DNA of 64,000 bases, from positions 1 to 64,000 of the forward strand of contig NIUZ01000001.1 of NCBI GenBank assembly GCA_002254285.1. The letters are read 5' to 3'. The stretch comes from Bacteroidetes bacterium 4572_112. GTDB taxonomy: Bacteria > Bacteroidota > Bacteroidia > Bacteroidales > UBA1556. Within the stretch, counting starts at the first letter, position 1. Each line of letters starts with the position of its first letter. The notes under the pieces were generated by a model. That model saw only the letters and a list, made by a program, of their open reading frames with translations, was not told the origin of the DNA and did no database searches. Position numbers and translations under genes: made by a program. Of this stretch, positions 25,335 to 33,809 are shown one piece after another.

Positions 25335-27530
25335 ATGGCAGCAATAGGAAAAATTAGAGAAAAATCAGGATTATTATTAGCGATTATTGGCTTAGCGTTA
25401 GCGGCTTTTGTTTTGGGTGATTTATTTAAAAACCTTGGACAGAATAACAATATCGATCGAGATAAAATTGCCCTGATAAATGGTGAGAAAGTAGGTGTTC
25501 AAGAATTTAGTAATAAAGTAAGCCAACAGGCCGATTTATTGGTACAACGAAAAAATAGAAATCTTACAACAGAAGAGTCTTATACCAACACTATTAATGT
25601 TTGGAATATGACGAAAAGAGAAGTTATAATGCGTCAGCAAATGGTTGAGCTAGGACTTCTTCAGAATGTTGGTGGTATACCACAGCTTTCTATGGACGAG
25701 TTTATGGGTAATATCTATAGCGCAACTCCACATAGAGAGGTAGTAAGATTCTTTACAGGAGATTATAATGGTAGCATTGCTCAGGACCAAGTAAAAGGGT
25801 TCTTCGATTTTATTGAAAGAGGAGTAAATAGCGAAAATGCTGAGGAAAGAAGTAAAGCAATGGAATATAAGCAACAATGGGGCTTATTTAAAGGCAGCTT
25901 TAAGGAAGTTCTTATCGAAACTAAATACAATAACTTAATTGTAAAAGCTTATTATTTGCCTAAGGCACTAGCAGAAATGGATTTTGATGCTAATAATATT
26001 AATAATAAAGTTGCTTATTTTGGAGCTTCTTATAAAAATATTAGTGACGAAGAAGCAATCGCTACTGATGCAGATTATTTAGCTTATTATAATGAGCACA
26101 AAAAAGAATTTGATGCTAAAGAGGCAACTCGCAAAATTGAATATGTAACATGGGTTGTTCGCCCAAGTCAAAAAGATGTTAGCGACCTTCGTGCTCAAAT
26201 TGAAGATTATTATTCAGAATTGAAAACAGCAGAAAGAAGCTCTGTTCCTTATATGGTCAACCGTGTTGGAGATAATAGATACGATAGCTCATGGGTAAGT
26301 AAAGGATCTTTATCTGTATATATTGATTCTGCAGCTTTTGCTGCTGAAACAGGTGCTGTTTTAGGCCCTTGGGAAGAAAATACAGCTTATCATATAGCTA
26401 GAGTGATGGACAAAGCAATGCGTCCTGATTCATTAAAAGCTAGTCAAATTTTAATTTCTTATGCTGGTGCATATGGTGCGCAAGGTATTACAAGAACTAA
26501 AATTGGTGCTCGTGCCCTTGCTGATAGTATTAAGGATGCTGTTATTAAAGACAAAAATGCTTTTGAAACTTTATTAGCAAAATCTGATGATCCACAAGCT
26601 GCACAAACTAAAGGTGAGTTTGGTTGGTTTAAGGATGGCGCAATGCTTCCTGAAATTAATGAAGCATGTGTAAATTCAAAAATTGGAGATATAGTAGTTG
26701 TAGAAACTACAATTGGATATAGCGTTATTCGTATTGACGATAAACTTGCTAGTGTTCCAAAAATAAAGATTGCTCAGATCGAACTTCCTATAACTTTTTC
26801 TCAAGAAACATTTAATGAGTCTTATGGTAAAGCTATTAAGTTTGCTGCTGTAAATCGTAACTATGAGTCTTTTGATTCTTCATCTGCAAATAACGGATTG
26901 AATGTAGTTAAAGGTGAGTTTGTTGTTGAATTAGGTACAGGAATTAGAGGATTGAAAAACTCTCGTGATGTTGTAAAATGGATGTTTGATGATAAAACCA
27001 ATGTTGGTGATGTATCAAAAGTGTTCGATTTTGAAGACAGAGTTGTTGTTGCTGTTCTTACTGATGCTCGTCCAAGTGGAATTTTGCCATTGGAGGAAAT
27101 TAAAGAATATATTGAACCTCTTGTAGTTCGTGACGTAAAGGCACGTATGATGTTAGAGAAAGTTGCTAATGTAAAAGATTTAGCTCAAGCTACTGAGTTT
27201 GGTGCTCAAGTTGATACTTCAATGGTTTCTTTTGCAACATATTCTCTTCAAAAGTATGGTCCAGAGCCAAATGTAACTGGTCGTATGGCTAATGCTGAGG
27301 TAGGTAAATTAGTTGGTCCTATTAAAGGTGATCAAGGAATTTATTTCTTTAAAGTATTAGAAGAAGGTCAAGCTCCAGCAAATAAAGATTTAGAATATAT
27401 GCAACAACGTAGTGCAAGTAATTTTGCTCAACATGTATATCCTAATCAAAGAAACCCTCAAGCAGTGAGTGCTTATACTCCTCTGGAGGAAAATGCGGAA
27501 ATAGATAATAATATGTTTTTCTTTTACTAG
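25335..27530 (+). CDS. PpiD-like periplasmic foldase (SurA_N and parvulin PPIase domains)
   Basis: Inner-membrane-anchored chaperone of 731 residues that helps outer-membrane and secreted proteins fold. Short cytoplasmic start, one transmembrane helix at about 12-34 (LLLAIIGLALAAFVLGDLF), then a SurA N-like helical domain at 40-210. A parvulin rotamase domain lies near 365-470 (LKASQILISYAG, DPQAAQTKGEFGWFKDGAMLPE, SVIRIDDK), followed by a second degenerate PPIase-like segment to about 610. The length and layout match Bacteroidota PpiD/SurA-type proteins. It has its own promoter and terminator but sits beside lptC, consistent with envelope biogenesis. Confidence 0.88.
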   Translation: MAAIGKIREKSGLLLAIIGLALAAFVLGDLFKNLGQNNNIDRDKIALINGEKVGVQEFSNKVSQQADLLVQRKNRNLTTEESYTNTINVWNMTKREVIMRQQMVELGLLQNVGGIPQLSMDEFMGNIYSATPHREVVRFFTGDYNGSIAQDQVKGFFDFIERGVNSENAEERSKAMEYKQQWGLFKGSFKEVLIETKYNNLIVKAYYLPKALAEMDFDANNINNKVAYFGASYKNISDEEAIATDADYLAYYNEHKKEFDAKEATRKIEYVTWVVRPSQKDVSDLRAQIEDYYSELKTAERSSVPYMVNRVGDNRYDSSWVSKGSLSVYIDSAAFAAETGAVLGPWEENTAYHIARVMDKAMRPDSLKASQILISYAGAYGAQGITRTKIGARALADSIKDAVIKDKNAFETLLAKSDDPQAAQTKGEFGWFKDGAMLPEINEACVNSKIGDIVVVETTIGYSVIRIDDKLASVPKIKIAQIELPITFSQETFNESYGKAIKFAAVNRNYESFDSSSANNGLNVVKGEFVVELGTGIRGLKNSRDVVKWMFDDKTNVGDVSKVFDFEDRVVVAVLTDARPSGILPLEEIKEYIEPLVVRDVKARMMLEKVANVKDLAQATEFGAQVDTSMVSFATYSLQKYGPEPNVTGRMANAEVGKLVGPIKGDQGIYFFKVLEEGQAPANKDLEYMQQRSASNFAQHVYPNQRNPQAVSAYTPLEENAEIDNNMFFFY

Positions 27531-27554
27531 AAATTCATTTAAAAATATAATATC

Positions 27555-27588
27555 AAAGGGGTTGGTCGTAAGGCTTTCCCCTTTTTTT
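27555..27588 (+). terminator. Intrinsic terminator after the PpiD-like gene
   Basis: AAAGGGG (27555-27561) pairs with CCCCTTT, followed by a run of T (27582-27588). Confidence 0.82.
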
Positions 27589-27602
27589 ATAAAAATAATA
27601 TT

Positions 27603-28181
27603 ATGGAAAAGATAGTTTTTGCTAGTAATAATGCTCATAAGTTAGAAGAGGTAAGGTCTAAACTCTCGTCGTACTTTCAAGTAAAGAGTTTGAAAGAAAT
27701 AGGCTGCAATGATGATATCCCTGAAACAGCTAATACCTTTGTCGGAAATGCAGAATTAAAAACTCTGTGGGTACTTGAAAAGTATGGCTATGATTGCTTT
27801 GCCGATGATTCGGGTATTGAAATTGAAGCCTTGGACAATAGACCAGGAGTTTTTTCGGCACGATATGCAGGTGAAGATTGTAGCTTTGATGATAATAATA
27901 AGAAAGTATTAGCAGAGTTAGAAGGTGTAAGCAATAGAAATGCGAAATTTTCAACAACTATCTGCCTAAAACTTAATGGCGAAACTCACTTCTTTGTTGG
28001 TGAAATTGAAGGGGAAATAGTGTCAGAGTATGTGGGTGATAAAGGTTTTGGCTACGATCCTATATTTGTACCAAAAGGTTACGATAGAAGTTTCGCCCAA
28101 ATGACTCTTGATGAAAAGAATAAGATTAGCCATAGAGCATTAGCCATAGAAAAGATGCTTGATTTTCTTAATAAACAATAA
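27603..28181 (+). CDS. rdgB: XTP/dITP diphosphatase (HAM1 family)
   Basis: Hydrolyses non-canonical purine nucleoside triphosphates (ITP, XTP, dITP) to monophosphates and keeps them out of DNA and RNA. It has 192 residues and is cytoplasmic. The family start FASNNAHKLEEVRSKL is clear, then DDSGIEIEALDNRPGVFSARYAG, GEIVSEYVGDKGFGYDPIFVPKGY and SFAQMTLDEKNKISHRA. Confidence 0.95.
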   Translation: MEKIVFASNNAHKLEEVRSKLSSYFQVKSLKEIGCNDDIPETANTFVGNAELKTLWVLEKYGYDCFADDSGIEIEALDNRPGVFSARYAGEDCSFDDNNKKVLAELEGVSNRNAKFSTTICLKLNGETHFFVGEIEGEIVSEYVGDKGFGYDPIFVPKGYDRSFAQMTLDEKNKISHRALAIEKMLDFLNKQ

Positions 28182-28230
28182 AAGGTTAAAAAAAGAATAG
28201 TTTTTATGCTCTAAGAGAGACAATAATTAA

Positions 28231-28238
28231 TACTTTTG
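28231..28238 (+). promoter_or_regulatory. -7 promoter element of the heptose kinase gene
   Basis: TACTTTTG fits TAnnTTTG; transcription near 28245 would give a leader of about 30 nt. Confidence 0.55.
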
Positions 28239-28273
28239 TATATTCGTGCTTATAACTAAAAAAGACAATATTT

Positions 28274-29269
28274 ATGACAACCAAAGCCATAGACGATTTA
28301 TTTAAGAATATTGAAAATAAGAATGTCCTAATAATAGGTGATGTGATGGTAGATGCTTACCTAATGGGTAGCGTGGATCGTATCTCGCCAGAGGCACCGG
28401 TGCCTGTTGTTTCTGTAGAAGGTAGAAAAAGTAGAATGGGAGGAGCTGCAAATGTTGCTTTAAATATTAGCGCTTTAGGTGCTACACCATTTCTTTGCTC
28501 AGTAATTGGTAGCGATGTTCGTGGTGATGAGTTTATAGAACTTATGGCTAAGCGCAAAATGAGTGATAAAGGTATTGTTAGAAGTAAAAGCCGACCTACC
28601 ACCACTAAGTTTAGAATTATAGGAAATAATGTACAAATGCTTCGTGTGGACGAGGAGGTTGTGTATTTTATAAATAGGCATGAAGAAAAAGAGTTACTTA
28701 GTCGAATTACCGACATAATCACTGACGAAAAAATAGATGCAATAATTTTTGAAGATTATGATAAAGGAAGTATTTCTCCAAATCTTATAAAGGCAGTTGT
28801 GAAAATTGCTAAAAAGAAAAATATTATTGTTACTGTTGACCCTAAGAAACGAAATTTTAAGAGCTTTAGTAATCTTACTTTATTGAAGCCAAATTTTAAG
28901 GAGTTAAAAGAAGGTTGTGACTTGGATATCGAAAATGGAGATATTCCTGCAATTCGTGATGCAGCAATGGCTTTATTGCGCGAGAATAACTTAGAAATTG
29001 TAATGGTTACTCTGTCGGAGCATGGAATACTTATTTGTGAGCGTAACCTTCAAACACATATTCCTGCCATAGTGCGTAGCATTGCTGATGTATCAGGTGC
29101 TGGAGATACTGTAATCTCAGTTTTGACATTGGCTTTAGCATCAGGAATAGGCGCTGTTGAGGCGGCCAAACTATCGAACTTAGCTGGTGGATTAGTTTGC
29201 GAAGTGGTAGGAGTAGCTCCTATTGATAAGAAAAAGCTTAAGCTCGAAGCAGCTTCAATTCTATTATAA
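28274..29269 (+). CDS. rfaE1: D-glycero-beta-D-manno-heptose-7-phosphate kinase (HldE kinase domain)
   Basis: PfkB-family sugar kinase that phosphorylates heptose 7-phosphate at C1 in ADP-heptose synthesis for the LPS core. Protein of 331 residues with only the kinase half; the nucleotidyltransferase domain of E. coli HldE is absent, as is usual in Bacteroidota. Motifs: VLIIGDVMVDAYLMG, SPEAPVPVV, MGGAANVALN, and the catalytic DVSGAGDTV with Asp278. Works with hldD at 31.4-32.4 kb on the other strand. A lipoprotein gene follows after 9 nt. Confidence 0.92.
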   Translation: MTTKAIDDLFKNIENKNVLIIGDVMVDAYLMGSVDRISPEAPVPVVSVEGRKSRMGGAANVALNISALGATPFLCSVIGSDVRGDEFIELMAKRKMSDKGIVRSKSRPTTTKFRIIGNNVQMLRVDEEVVYFINRHEEKELLSRITDIITDEKIDAIIFEDYDKGSISPNLIKAVVKIAKKKNIIVTVDPKKRNFKSFSNLTLLKPNFKELKEGCDLDIENGDIPAIRDAAMALLRENNLEIVMVTLSEHGILICERNLQTHIPAIVRSIADVSGAGDTVISVLTLALASGIGAVEAAKLSNLAGGLVCEVVGVAPIDKKKLKLEAASILL

Positions 29270-29278
29270 TTAAGTATT

Positions 29279-29968
29279 ATGCGATTTTCTTTAATTTTAT
29301 TACTATTTGCAGGCCTAATTCTTACCTCATGCAGTAGTAAGAATATGAGTGAGCGTGAAGAAAATGTTTTCAAGCAAGACTATCAAAATATTCTTATTCC
29401 TATTGATTCATTCAATACTTTGGGTGATTTAACCGACTATCTTTTGGAAGAGTATTGTGAAAAGAAAGTGCAGTATTGGCCATACCTATTATTTGACACT
29501 AAAGAGAATATTATGGTGTCAGAACCCAATAGAAATACAATAAAACTTGGCATAGAGCCACCTCCATGTGTGCAAGGTATATTTGATGACAAAATGGTGT
29601 TGGAGATAGTGAAGGATGGTTATAATACAGAAATAGAACGTACAATAACCGAAGTAGACAGCATACCTTCTTTTGTGGAAAAACAGATGCTTAGCTTTGG
29701 TGCTGATTATAATTATGCTGTTGGTGCGTATAATAATGGGATATGGTTAAGTAGCAAACGCGATGATAAGCTTACTAATCTTAATCCATATATTGCAAAA
29801 ATTGTTGAAGGCTATTTGAGTTCGCTCCGCAAATACTCTGAAATGGCATATTTAAAGCCCTTAGGCGAGCTTACAGACGAAGAGTATAATGAGATAGCAC
29901 TAGAGTTTAATTTCCGCATGTCGTTTAAATACACTGATAAGCCTCCAACATTGGAACTTGATTATTAA
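29279..29968 (+). CDS. Hypothetical lipoprotein
   Basis: Protein of 229 residues that I do not recognise. A signal peptide ends in the lipobox LILTSC (Cys18), so it is likely lipidated. The mature part is acidic and mixed alpha/beta with Cys in EYCEKK and PPPCVQG. It lies 9 nt after the heptose kinase and 15 nt before a membrane protein, so all three are probably one operon with an envelope role (inference). Confidence 0.72.
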   Translation: MRFSLILLLFAGLILTSCSSKNMSEREENVFKQDYQNILIPIDSFNTLGDLTDYLLEEYCEKKVQYWPYLLFDTKENIMVSEPNRNTIKLGIEPPPCVQGIFDDKMVLEIVKDGYNTEIERTITEVDSIPSFVEKQMLSFGADYNYAVGAYNNGIWLSSKRDDKLTNLNPYIAKIVEGYLSSLRKYSEMAYLKPLGELTDEEYNEIALEFNFRMSFKYTDKPPTLELDY

Positions 29969-29983
29969 TTATTAGAAATATAG

Positions 29984-30541
29984 ATGAATTTACTTCTTTT
30001 AATTCGGAATTTTATTCAAAGGAATGATGCAAAACACTGGCAATTTATTGTTCTTAGCTTTGTATTCGTTTTTTTTGGCTCAGTATATGCTTTCTTTTTA
30101 GATGCAAAATATGGATTCAATATTTTATATATCACATTAATTATTTCCAGCATTTTTCAGGCATTAATTTCATATTTTTATATGGTAGATAAAGGTGAAG
30201 CTCGAAAGGTATTTCTTAGCTTATTCTTTGTTTTTATTACTTTCTTTCTTGGGAAATATTTAATATTTGAGCATTACTACGATTTTTATTTGGGAGCTTA
30301 TATCGATAGAACAACTATCTCGTGGAGTTTAATAAGCTTTTATTTTGCTGCGCTTAATTTTGAAAGCTTATTCTTATTTGCCGATCAAATGAAAAATTTT
30401 ATTGGAGTGGGGGATATTGTAATATTGTTGATGATTCTGATAATTACATTAGTTTATAAAGTATTGCCCTTTGAATTAAATGTAATTGATGATAAAGAGT
30501 CGGTGAAACGAGTTAGATTTAATAATAGGAGGTTTAATTAG
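29984..30541 (+). CDS. Hypothetical multi-pass membrane protein
   Basis: Protein of 185 residues with about five hydrophobic helices (for example FIVLSFVFVFFGSVYAFFL, then IVILLMILIITLVY near the end) and a basic C-terminus (RVRFNNRRFN). I do not recognise the family. It is the last gene of the rfaE1-lipoprotein unit and ends 12 nt from a convergent gene. Confidence 0.65.
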   Translation: MNLLLLIRNFIQRNDAKHWQFIVLSFVFVFFGSVYAFFLDAKYGFNILYITLIISSIFQALISYFYMVDKGEARKVFLSLFFVFITFFLGKYLIFEHYYDFYLGAYIDRTTISWSLISFYFAALNFESLFLFADQMKNFIGVGDIVILLMILIITLVYKVLPFELNVIDDKESVKRVRFNNRRFN

Positions 30542-30553
30542 AGTATTTGTTAT

Positions 30554-30862
30554 TTAGCTAATATTACTAAAACCAGACATTAAAAATACGCCTAAAATAA
30601 ATAATAATATAAGTGAAATCGAGATTCCTAACCAAGCAAAAAATGTTCTCTTAGGTTTCTTTACCCTATTCAACCCAATCACAATTTCCTCATTATACTT
30701 CTGACGAATTATTTCTGAAATACTATTTACCTGCTTTGTGCATATTTCACAATTTTTGAGGTGCAATTTACTTGCATCGCAAACTGTTCTTGCTGCACTG
30801 TCAGTAGCTAATGCTTCTGCGCAAAGTGTAATCTCAGTTTCTGTAAGGTGTTTTGTTTCCAT
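30554..30862 (-). CDS. Anti-sigma-factor-like zinc-finger membrane protein
   Basis: Protein of 102 residues from ATG 30862; an upstream TTG (30907) is possible but less likely. The cytoplasmic part contains HLKNCEICTKQV, an HxxxCxxC zinc-finger pattern as in ZAS anti-sigma factors. One transmembrane helix near the C-terminus (WLGISISLILLFILGVFLM) is followed by a short tail. No ECF sigma gene is adjacent in the window, so its partner is unknown. The call rests on the short motif and topology. Confidence 0.62.
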   Translation of the reverse strand: METKHLTETEITLCAEALATDSAARTVCDASKLHLKNCEICTKQVNSISEIIRQKYNEEIVIGLNRVKKPKRTFFAWLGISISLILLFILGVFLMSGFSNIS

Positions 30863-31168
30863 AATTATAACTTTATGTCTTGTTAGTATATACGAAACTA
30901 GATGCAATTACTAAAACTACTTCCATAGTTTTTAATAAACATTATTTATTTCTTTAATGCTTTGTTCTATACTTGAAAATACAGAATATTTGTTTAGTTT
31001 ATAAATACTTGACTTAGTTTAAATCGAAGTTTTGTAATGTAGTAGAATGAATAGACAAAGCTAATATGCAATGGTTTAACAATAAAACTTAATTAGAATT
31101 GTTGTAAATATGGATTTAATCTTGGAATTTGACGTAAAAAACAACATCATAATTTGTAAATATGCAGA
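30863..31168. other. AT-rich gap upstream of the anti-sigma-like gene
   Basis: No gene seen. It is AT-rich leader DNA for the minus-strand anti-sigma-like gene and borders a MITE-like repeat that starts at 31169. Confidence 0.45.
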
Positions 31169-31306
31169 TAATACCAATTTGGTATCAAAATACGCTATAA
31201 ATAAATTGGAATATATTTTCCTATTAGAAGGCAAAAATTATTTGCATAAAAGCCTGTACTGAGCATGTCGAATATATGGCGTGTTTTGGTATTAATTTGG
31301 TATAAC
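31169..31306. repeat. MITE-like palindromic element, copy A
   Basis: A 138-bp element with inverted ends: ATACCAATTTGGTATCAAAA at the left and TTTTGGTATTAATTTGGTAT at the right. Its centre holds GCCTGTACTGAGCATGTCGAA. Long parts match the reverse complement of copy B at 50.8 kb (31232-31272 and 31273-31306). The left arm matches copy B in direct orientation. About 50 bp that copy B has next to the right arm are missing here. No coding capacity, so it would be mobilised in trans, if at all. Confidence 0.72.
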
Positions 31307-31325
31307 CTTGAATTGATTATAAAAC

Positions 31326-31363
31326 AAAACAAGCCCATAAGTCACAACTTATGGGCTTGTTTT
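31326..31363 (-). terminator. Terminator downstream of hldD
   Basis: A perfect 17-bp stem (31326-31342 with 31347-31363, core CAAGCCCATAAGT) with a 4-nt loop lies 63 nt beyond the hldD stop codon. T-rich flanks on both strands suggest that it may act in both directions. Confidence 0.88.
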
Positions 31364-31425
31364 ATTACTGAAAAATTTGAAAAATTAATATATTATAATC
31401 AGAAAATCAGAAAACCATTAGAATT

Positions 31426-32391
31426 TTAATAGTGGTCGTTCTTTAATAAGAATTCCTTTACATAATCATCAACACCATCTTCAAGGCTGTAGAAAGGTAC
31501 AGCGTAACCTTGGTCAAGAAGCTTACTCATATTTGCTTCAGTAAAATATTGATACTTATCGCGAATGTCTTCTGGAGTGTCAATAAAAGAAATATTTTCC
31601 TCCACGCCCATTGCTTTAAATGTTGCCTTAGCCAGGTCTAAGAAGCTACGAGCATTTCCTGTGCCTACATTATATAGTCCAGATTTGGCTTCGTACTCCC
31701 ACAAAAACAGCATTACCTCTACCAAATCTTTTACATATACAAAATCGCGTAATTGACCTCCATCTGCATAATCAGGGTTGTGAGATTTGAAAAGCTTCAT
31801 TGCTCCCTTTTCTTTTATCTGATGAAAAGCACTATGTATTACTGATGCCATTCTACCTTTATGATACTCATTTGGTCCGTATACATTAAAGTATTTCATT
31901 CCGTACCACGATGGAGGAGTTTTGTCTTGTTTTAAAGCCCATTTGTCAAAATCATTTTTCGATTCTCCGTATAAGTTCAATGGCTTAAGTTTTTCCACTA
32001 TTTCGTGATTATCATCATAGCCAAATTCGCCATTACCATATGTTGCAGCAGACGAAGCATAAATCATTGGAATCTCTGCCTTGGTACAAATATTCCATAC
32101 CGATTTGCTGTAATTTAGGTTTAGCTCGTCGAATACAGATTTGTCGAAACCTGTAGTAGCGCTTCTTGCCCCTATATGAAATACAAACTCAACTTTATCG
32201 CTGTTTTTTTCGAACCAATCGATAAATACATCTCTTTCTATAAGCTCTTTATATCTTTTATTATCAAGATTTTTCATCTTAGCGGCATCTCCAAATTTAT
32301 CAACTAAGATTAAATCATCAACTCCTTCGTCGTTTAGTGCTCCTATAAGCACACTTGCTATAAAACCTGCTGCTCCTGTTACTACTATCAT
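31426..32391 (-). CDS. hldD: ADP-L-glycero-D-manno-heptose-6-epimerase
   Basis: Epimerises ADP-D-glycero-heptose to the L-form, the last step of ADP-heptose supply for LPS core. Cytoplasmic SDR-family protein of 321 residues. NAD(P)-binding start TGAAGFIAS (5-13), then FHIGARSATT (heptose epimerase signature region), YASSAATYG, catalytic Tyr141/Lys145 in LYGESK, and FNVYGPNEYHKGRMASV. Own promoter at 32427. Partner of the heptose kinase at 28.3-29.3 kb. Confidence 0.94.
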   Translation of the reverse strand: MIVVTGAAGFIASVLIGALNDEGVDDLILVDKFGDAAKMKNLDNKRYKELIERDVFIDWFEKNSDKVEFVFHIGARSATTGFDKSVFDELNLNYSKSVWNICTKAEIPMIYASSAATYGNGEFGYDDNHEIVEKLKPLNLYGESKNDFDKWALKQDKTPPSWYGMKYFNVYGPNEYHKGRMASVIHSAFHQIKEKGAMKLFKSHNPDYADGGQLRDFVYVKDLVEVMLFLWEYEAKSGLYNVGTGNARSFLDLAKATFKAMGVEENISFIDTPEDIRDKYQYFTEANMSKLLDQGYAVPFYSLEDGVDDYVKEFLLKNDHY

Positions 32392-32426
32392 ATCGTTTTA
32401 TTTAAAAAAAAATTCTTTAACTACAT

Positions 32427-32434
32427 CAAAAATA
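32427..32434 (-). promoter_or_regulatory. -7 promoter element of hldD
   Basis: Reads TATTTTTG on the minus strand, fitting TAnnTTTG; transcription near 32420 gives a leader of about 30 nt. Confidence 0.5.
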
Positions 32435-32446
32435 CACCTTCTTTTA

Positions 32447-33733
32447 TTATAATATTTTGGCCTTGATCTTGTCAATATCCAATAGTTGAATAATAGTAAG
32501 AAGAAAGAATAATAATCCTGGGACTCTATATCTTGATAATGCTCCTAAAACCGGAGTGCCTAATCCAATTATTATAAAGTAAATAATGGAAAATACTAGC
32601 GAAAACCATAATACATTTGAGTCATCAACATCCATACGTGGATATATTATTAGCAATATTATAAATAATAGAATGAACATATTTTCTACGGATGCAAATA
32701 TAGCAAGTAAATTATTTGCCTCCCACATCATTGGGCGAAATAAAGTGTTAATAATTGCTATTGGCGAATTTGATGCTATTGAAATTGAGTTTGCTTCAAA
32801 CATTATTGGTGAAATTATACTCCCCGAATTATCGTTTATTGCCAGTTCGGTTAGTTGTAATTGCTTATCTAATAATGAATTGAATATGCTTATATCCATA
32901 TACTTATCTGATTCGCTAGCAAAGCTAAAAGCAATAAATGCCAACATAAAGTATGGAACAAATGTGCGCTGACTTGGCCTAAAATGAATCCATAAATAGG
33001 CAAGCAATGGTGGTATTATTACAAATAACACAAAAGGCTTTATGCTATAGATTACCAATAGTGAAAGCAGAACAATTATGGCTCTTTTAAAAGGGTGTTT
33101 GCCTTGCAAGGCATAGTTTCCGCAGTTTATCAAAAGACTAATGGCAAACAGTATTAATGATTCCTTTAGTATGCCCGATGTCCAGTAAACTATTGAAGGT
33201 GTGAAAAATATTATTCCGAAAATAAACCATTTTAGCCTCTTCATTTTGGAATAGAAGAATAGGAAAATCCACCACAATCCTGTGAATGATAAAAACACAG
33301 TGAATATCATTATGCCACCATAAGTACCTAAAGTGAATATGCTTAAGAAAGCAATATATCGTATTATAAATCTATTGCTACTAAGGCTGTTAGATTCGCC
33401 AAATTCAAAATTATTTATTTGGATATAATATCTTTGAAGCTCTTTGTCGTTGGCGTTTTTGCCTGTAAGTAGTTTTGTGTAAATTGATATATTACCGTCT
33501 TCCAATGCCGAGAATATTACCTGCGCATCATCATAAAATCTGAATATATCAGCATCTCTTTTTATGGTTTCGCTACGCGAGTATATAAACAACATTGTTA
33601 CAGCAGCAATAAGCTTAACAATGTATGCAATGTTTATCCATAGCTTTGGAATAGCTCTGCTACGAAACATCTTAGTTCTATTTATGATAAAGAAACTAAG
33701 TGCCAAAAAAATTATGCTGATAATATAATTCAT
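32447..33733 (-). CDS. Polytopic membrane protein, possibly a polymerase/GT-C-like protein
   Basis: Protein of 428 residues with ten or more hydrophobic helices. The large loop after helix 2 contains DADIFRFYDDAQVIF, and an Arg-rich end segment reads LGALSRYRVPGLLFFLL. That layout recalls EpsG/Wzy-like polymerases and GT-C glycosyltransferases, in which acidic loop residues and SRYR motifs occur. I cannot assign the family firmly. It lies 55 nt upstream of hldD in the same direction, next to LPS heptose genes, which is mild support for an envelope polysaccharide role. Confidence 0.6.
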   Translation of the reverse strand: MNYIISIIFLALSFFIINRTKMFRSRAIPKLWINIAYIVKLIAAVTMLFIYSRSETIKRDADIFRFYDDAQVIFSALEDGNISIYTKLLTGKNANDKELQRYYIQINNFEFGESNSLSSNRFIIRYIAFLSIFTLGTYGGIMIFTVFLSFTGLWWIFLFFYSKMKRLKWFIFGIIFFTPSIVYWTSGILKESLILFAISLLINCGNYALQGKHPFKRAIIVLLSLLVIYSIKPFVLFVIIPPLLAYLWIHFRPSQRTFVPYFMLAFIAFSFASESDKYMDISIFNSLLDKQLQLTELAINDNSGSIISPIMFEANSISIASNSPIAIINTLFRPMMWEANNLLAIFASVENMFILLFIILLIIYPRMDVDDSNVLWFSLVFSIIYFIIIGLGTPVLGALSRYRVPGLLFFLLTIIQLLDIDKIKAKIL

Positions 33734-33750
33734 AGATGTTGTATAAAAAT

Positions 33751-33792
33751 AGGGTGTTTTTTGATAGTTTATCTAATCAAAAAAAACACCCT
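33751..33792 (-). terminator. Terminator of the S9 peptidase operon
   Basis: AGGGTGTTTTTTGAT (33751-33765) pairs with ATCAAAAAAAACACCCT (33776-33792), allowing a 2-nt slip. It lies 18 nt after the S9 peptidase stop codon. Confidence 0.75.
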
Positions 33793-33809
33793 AAAAAATT
33801 GATATTATC

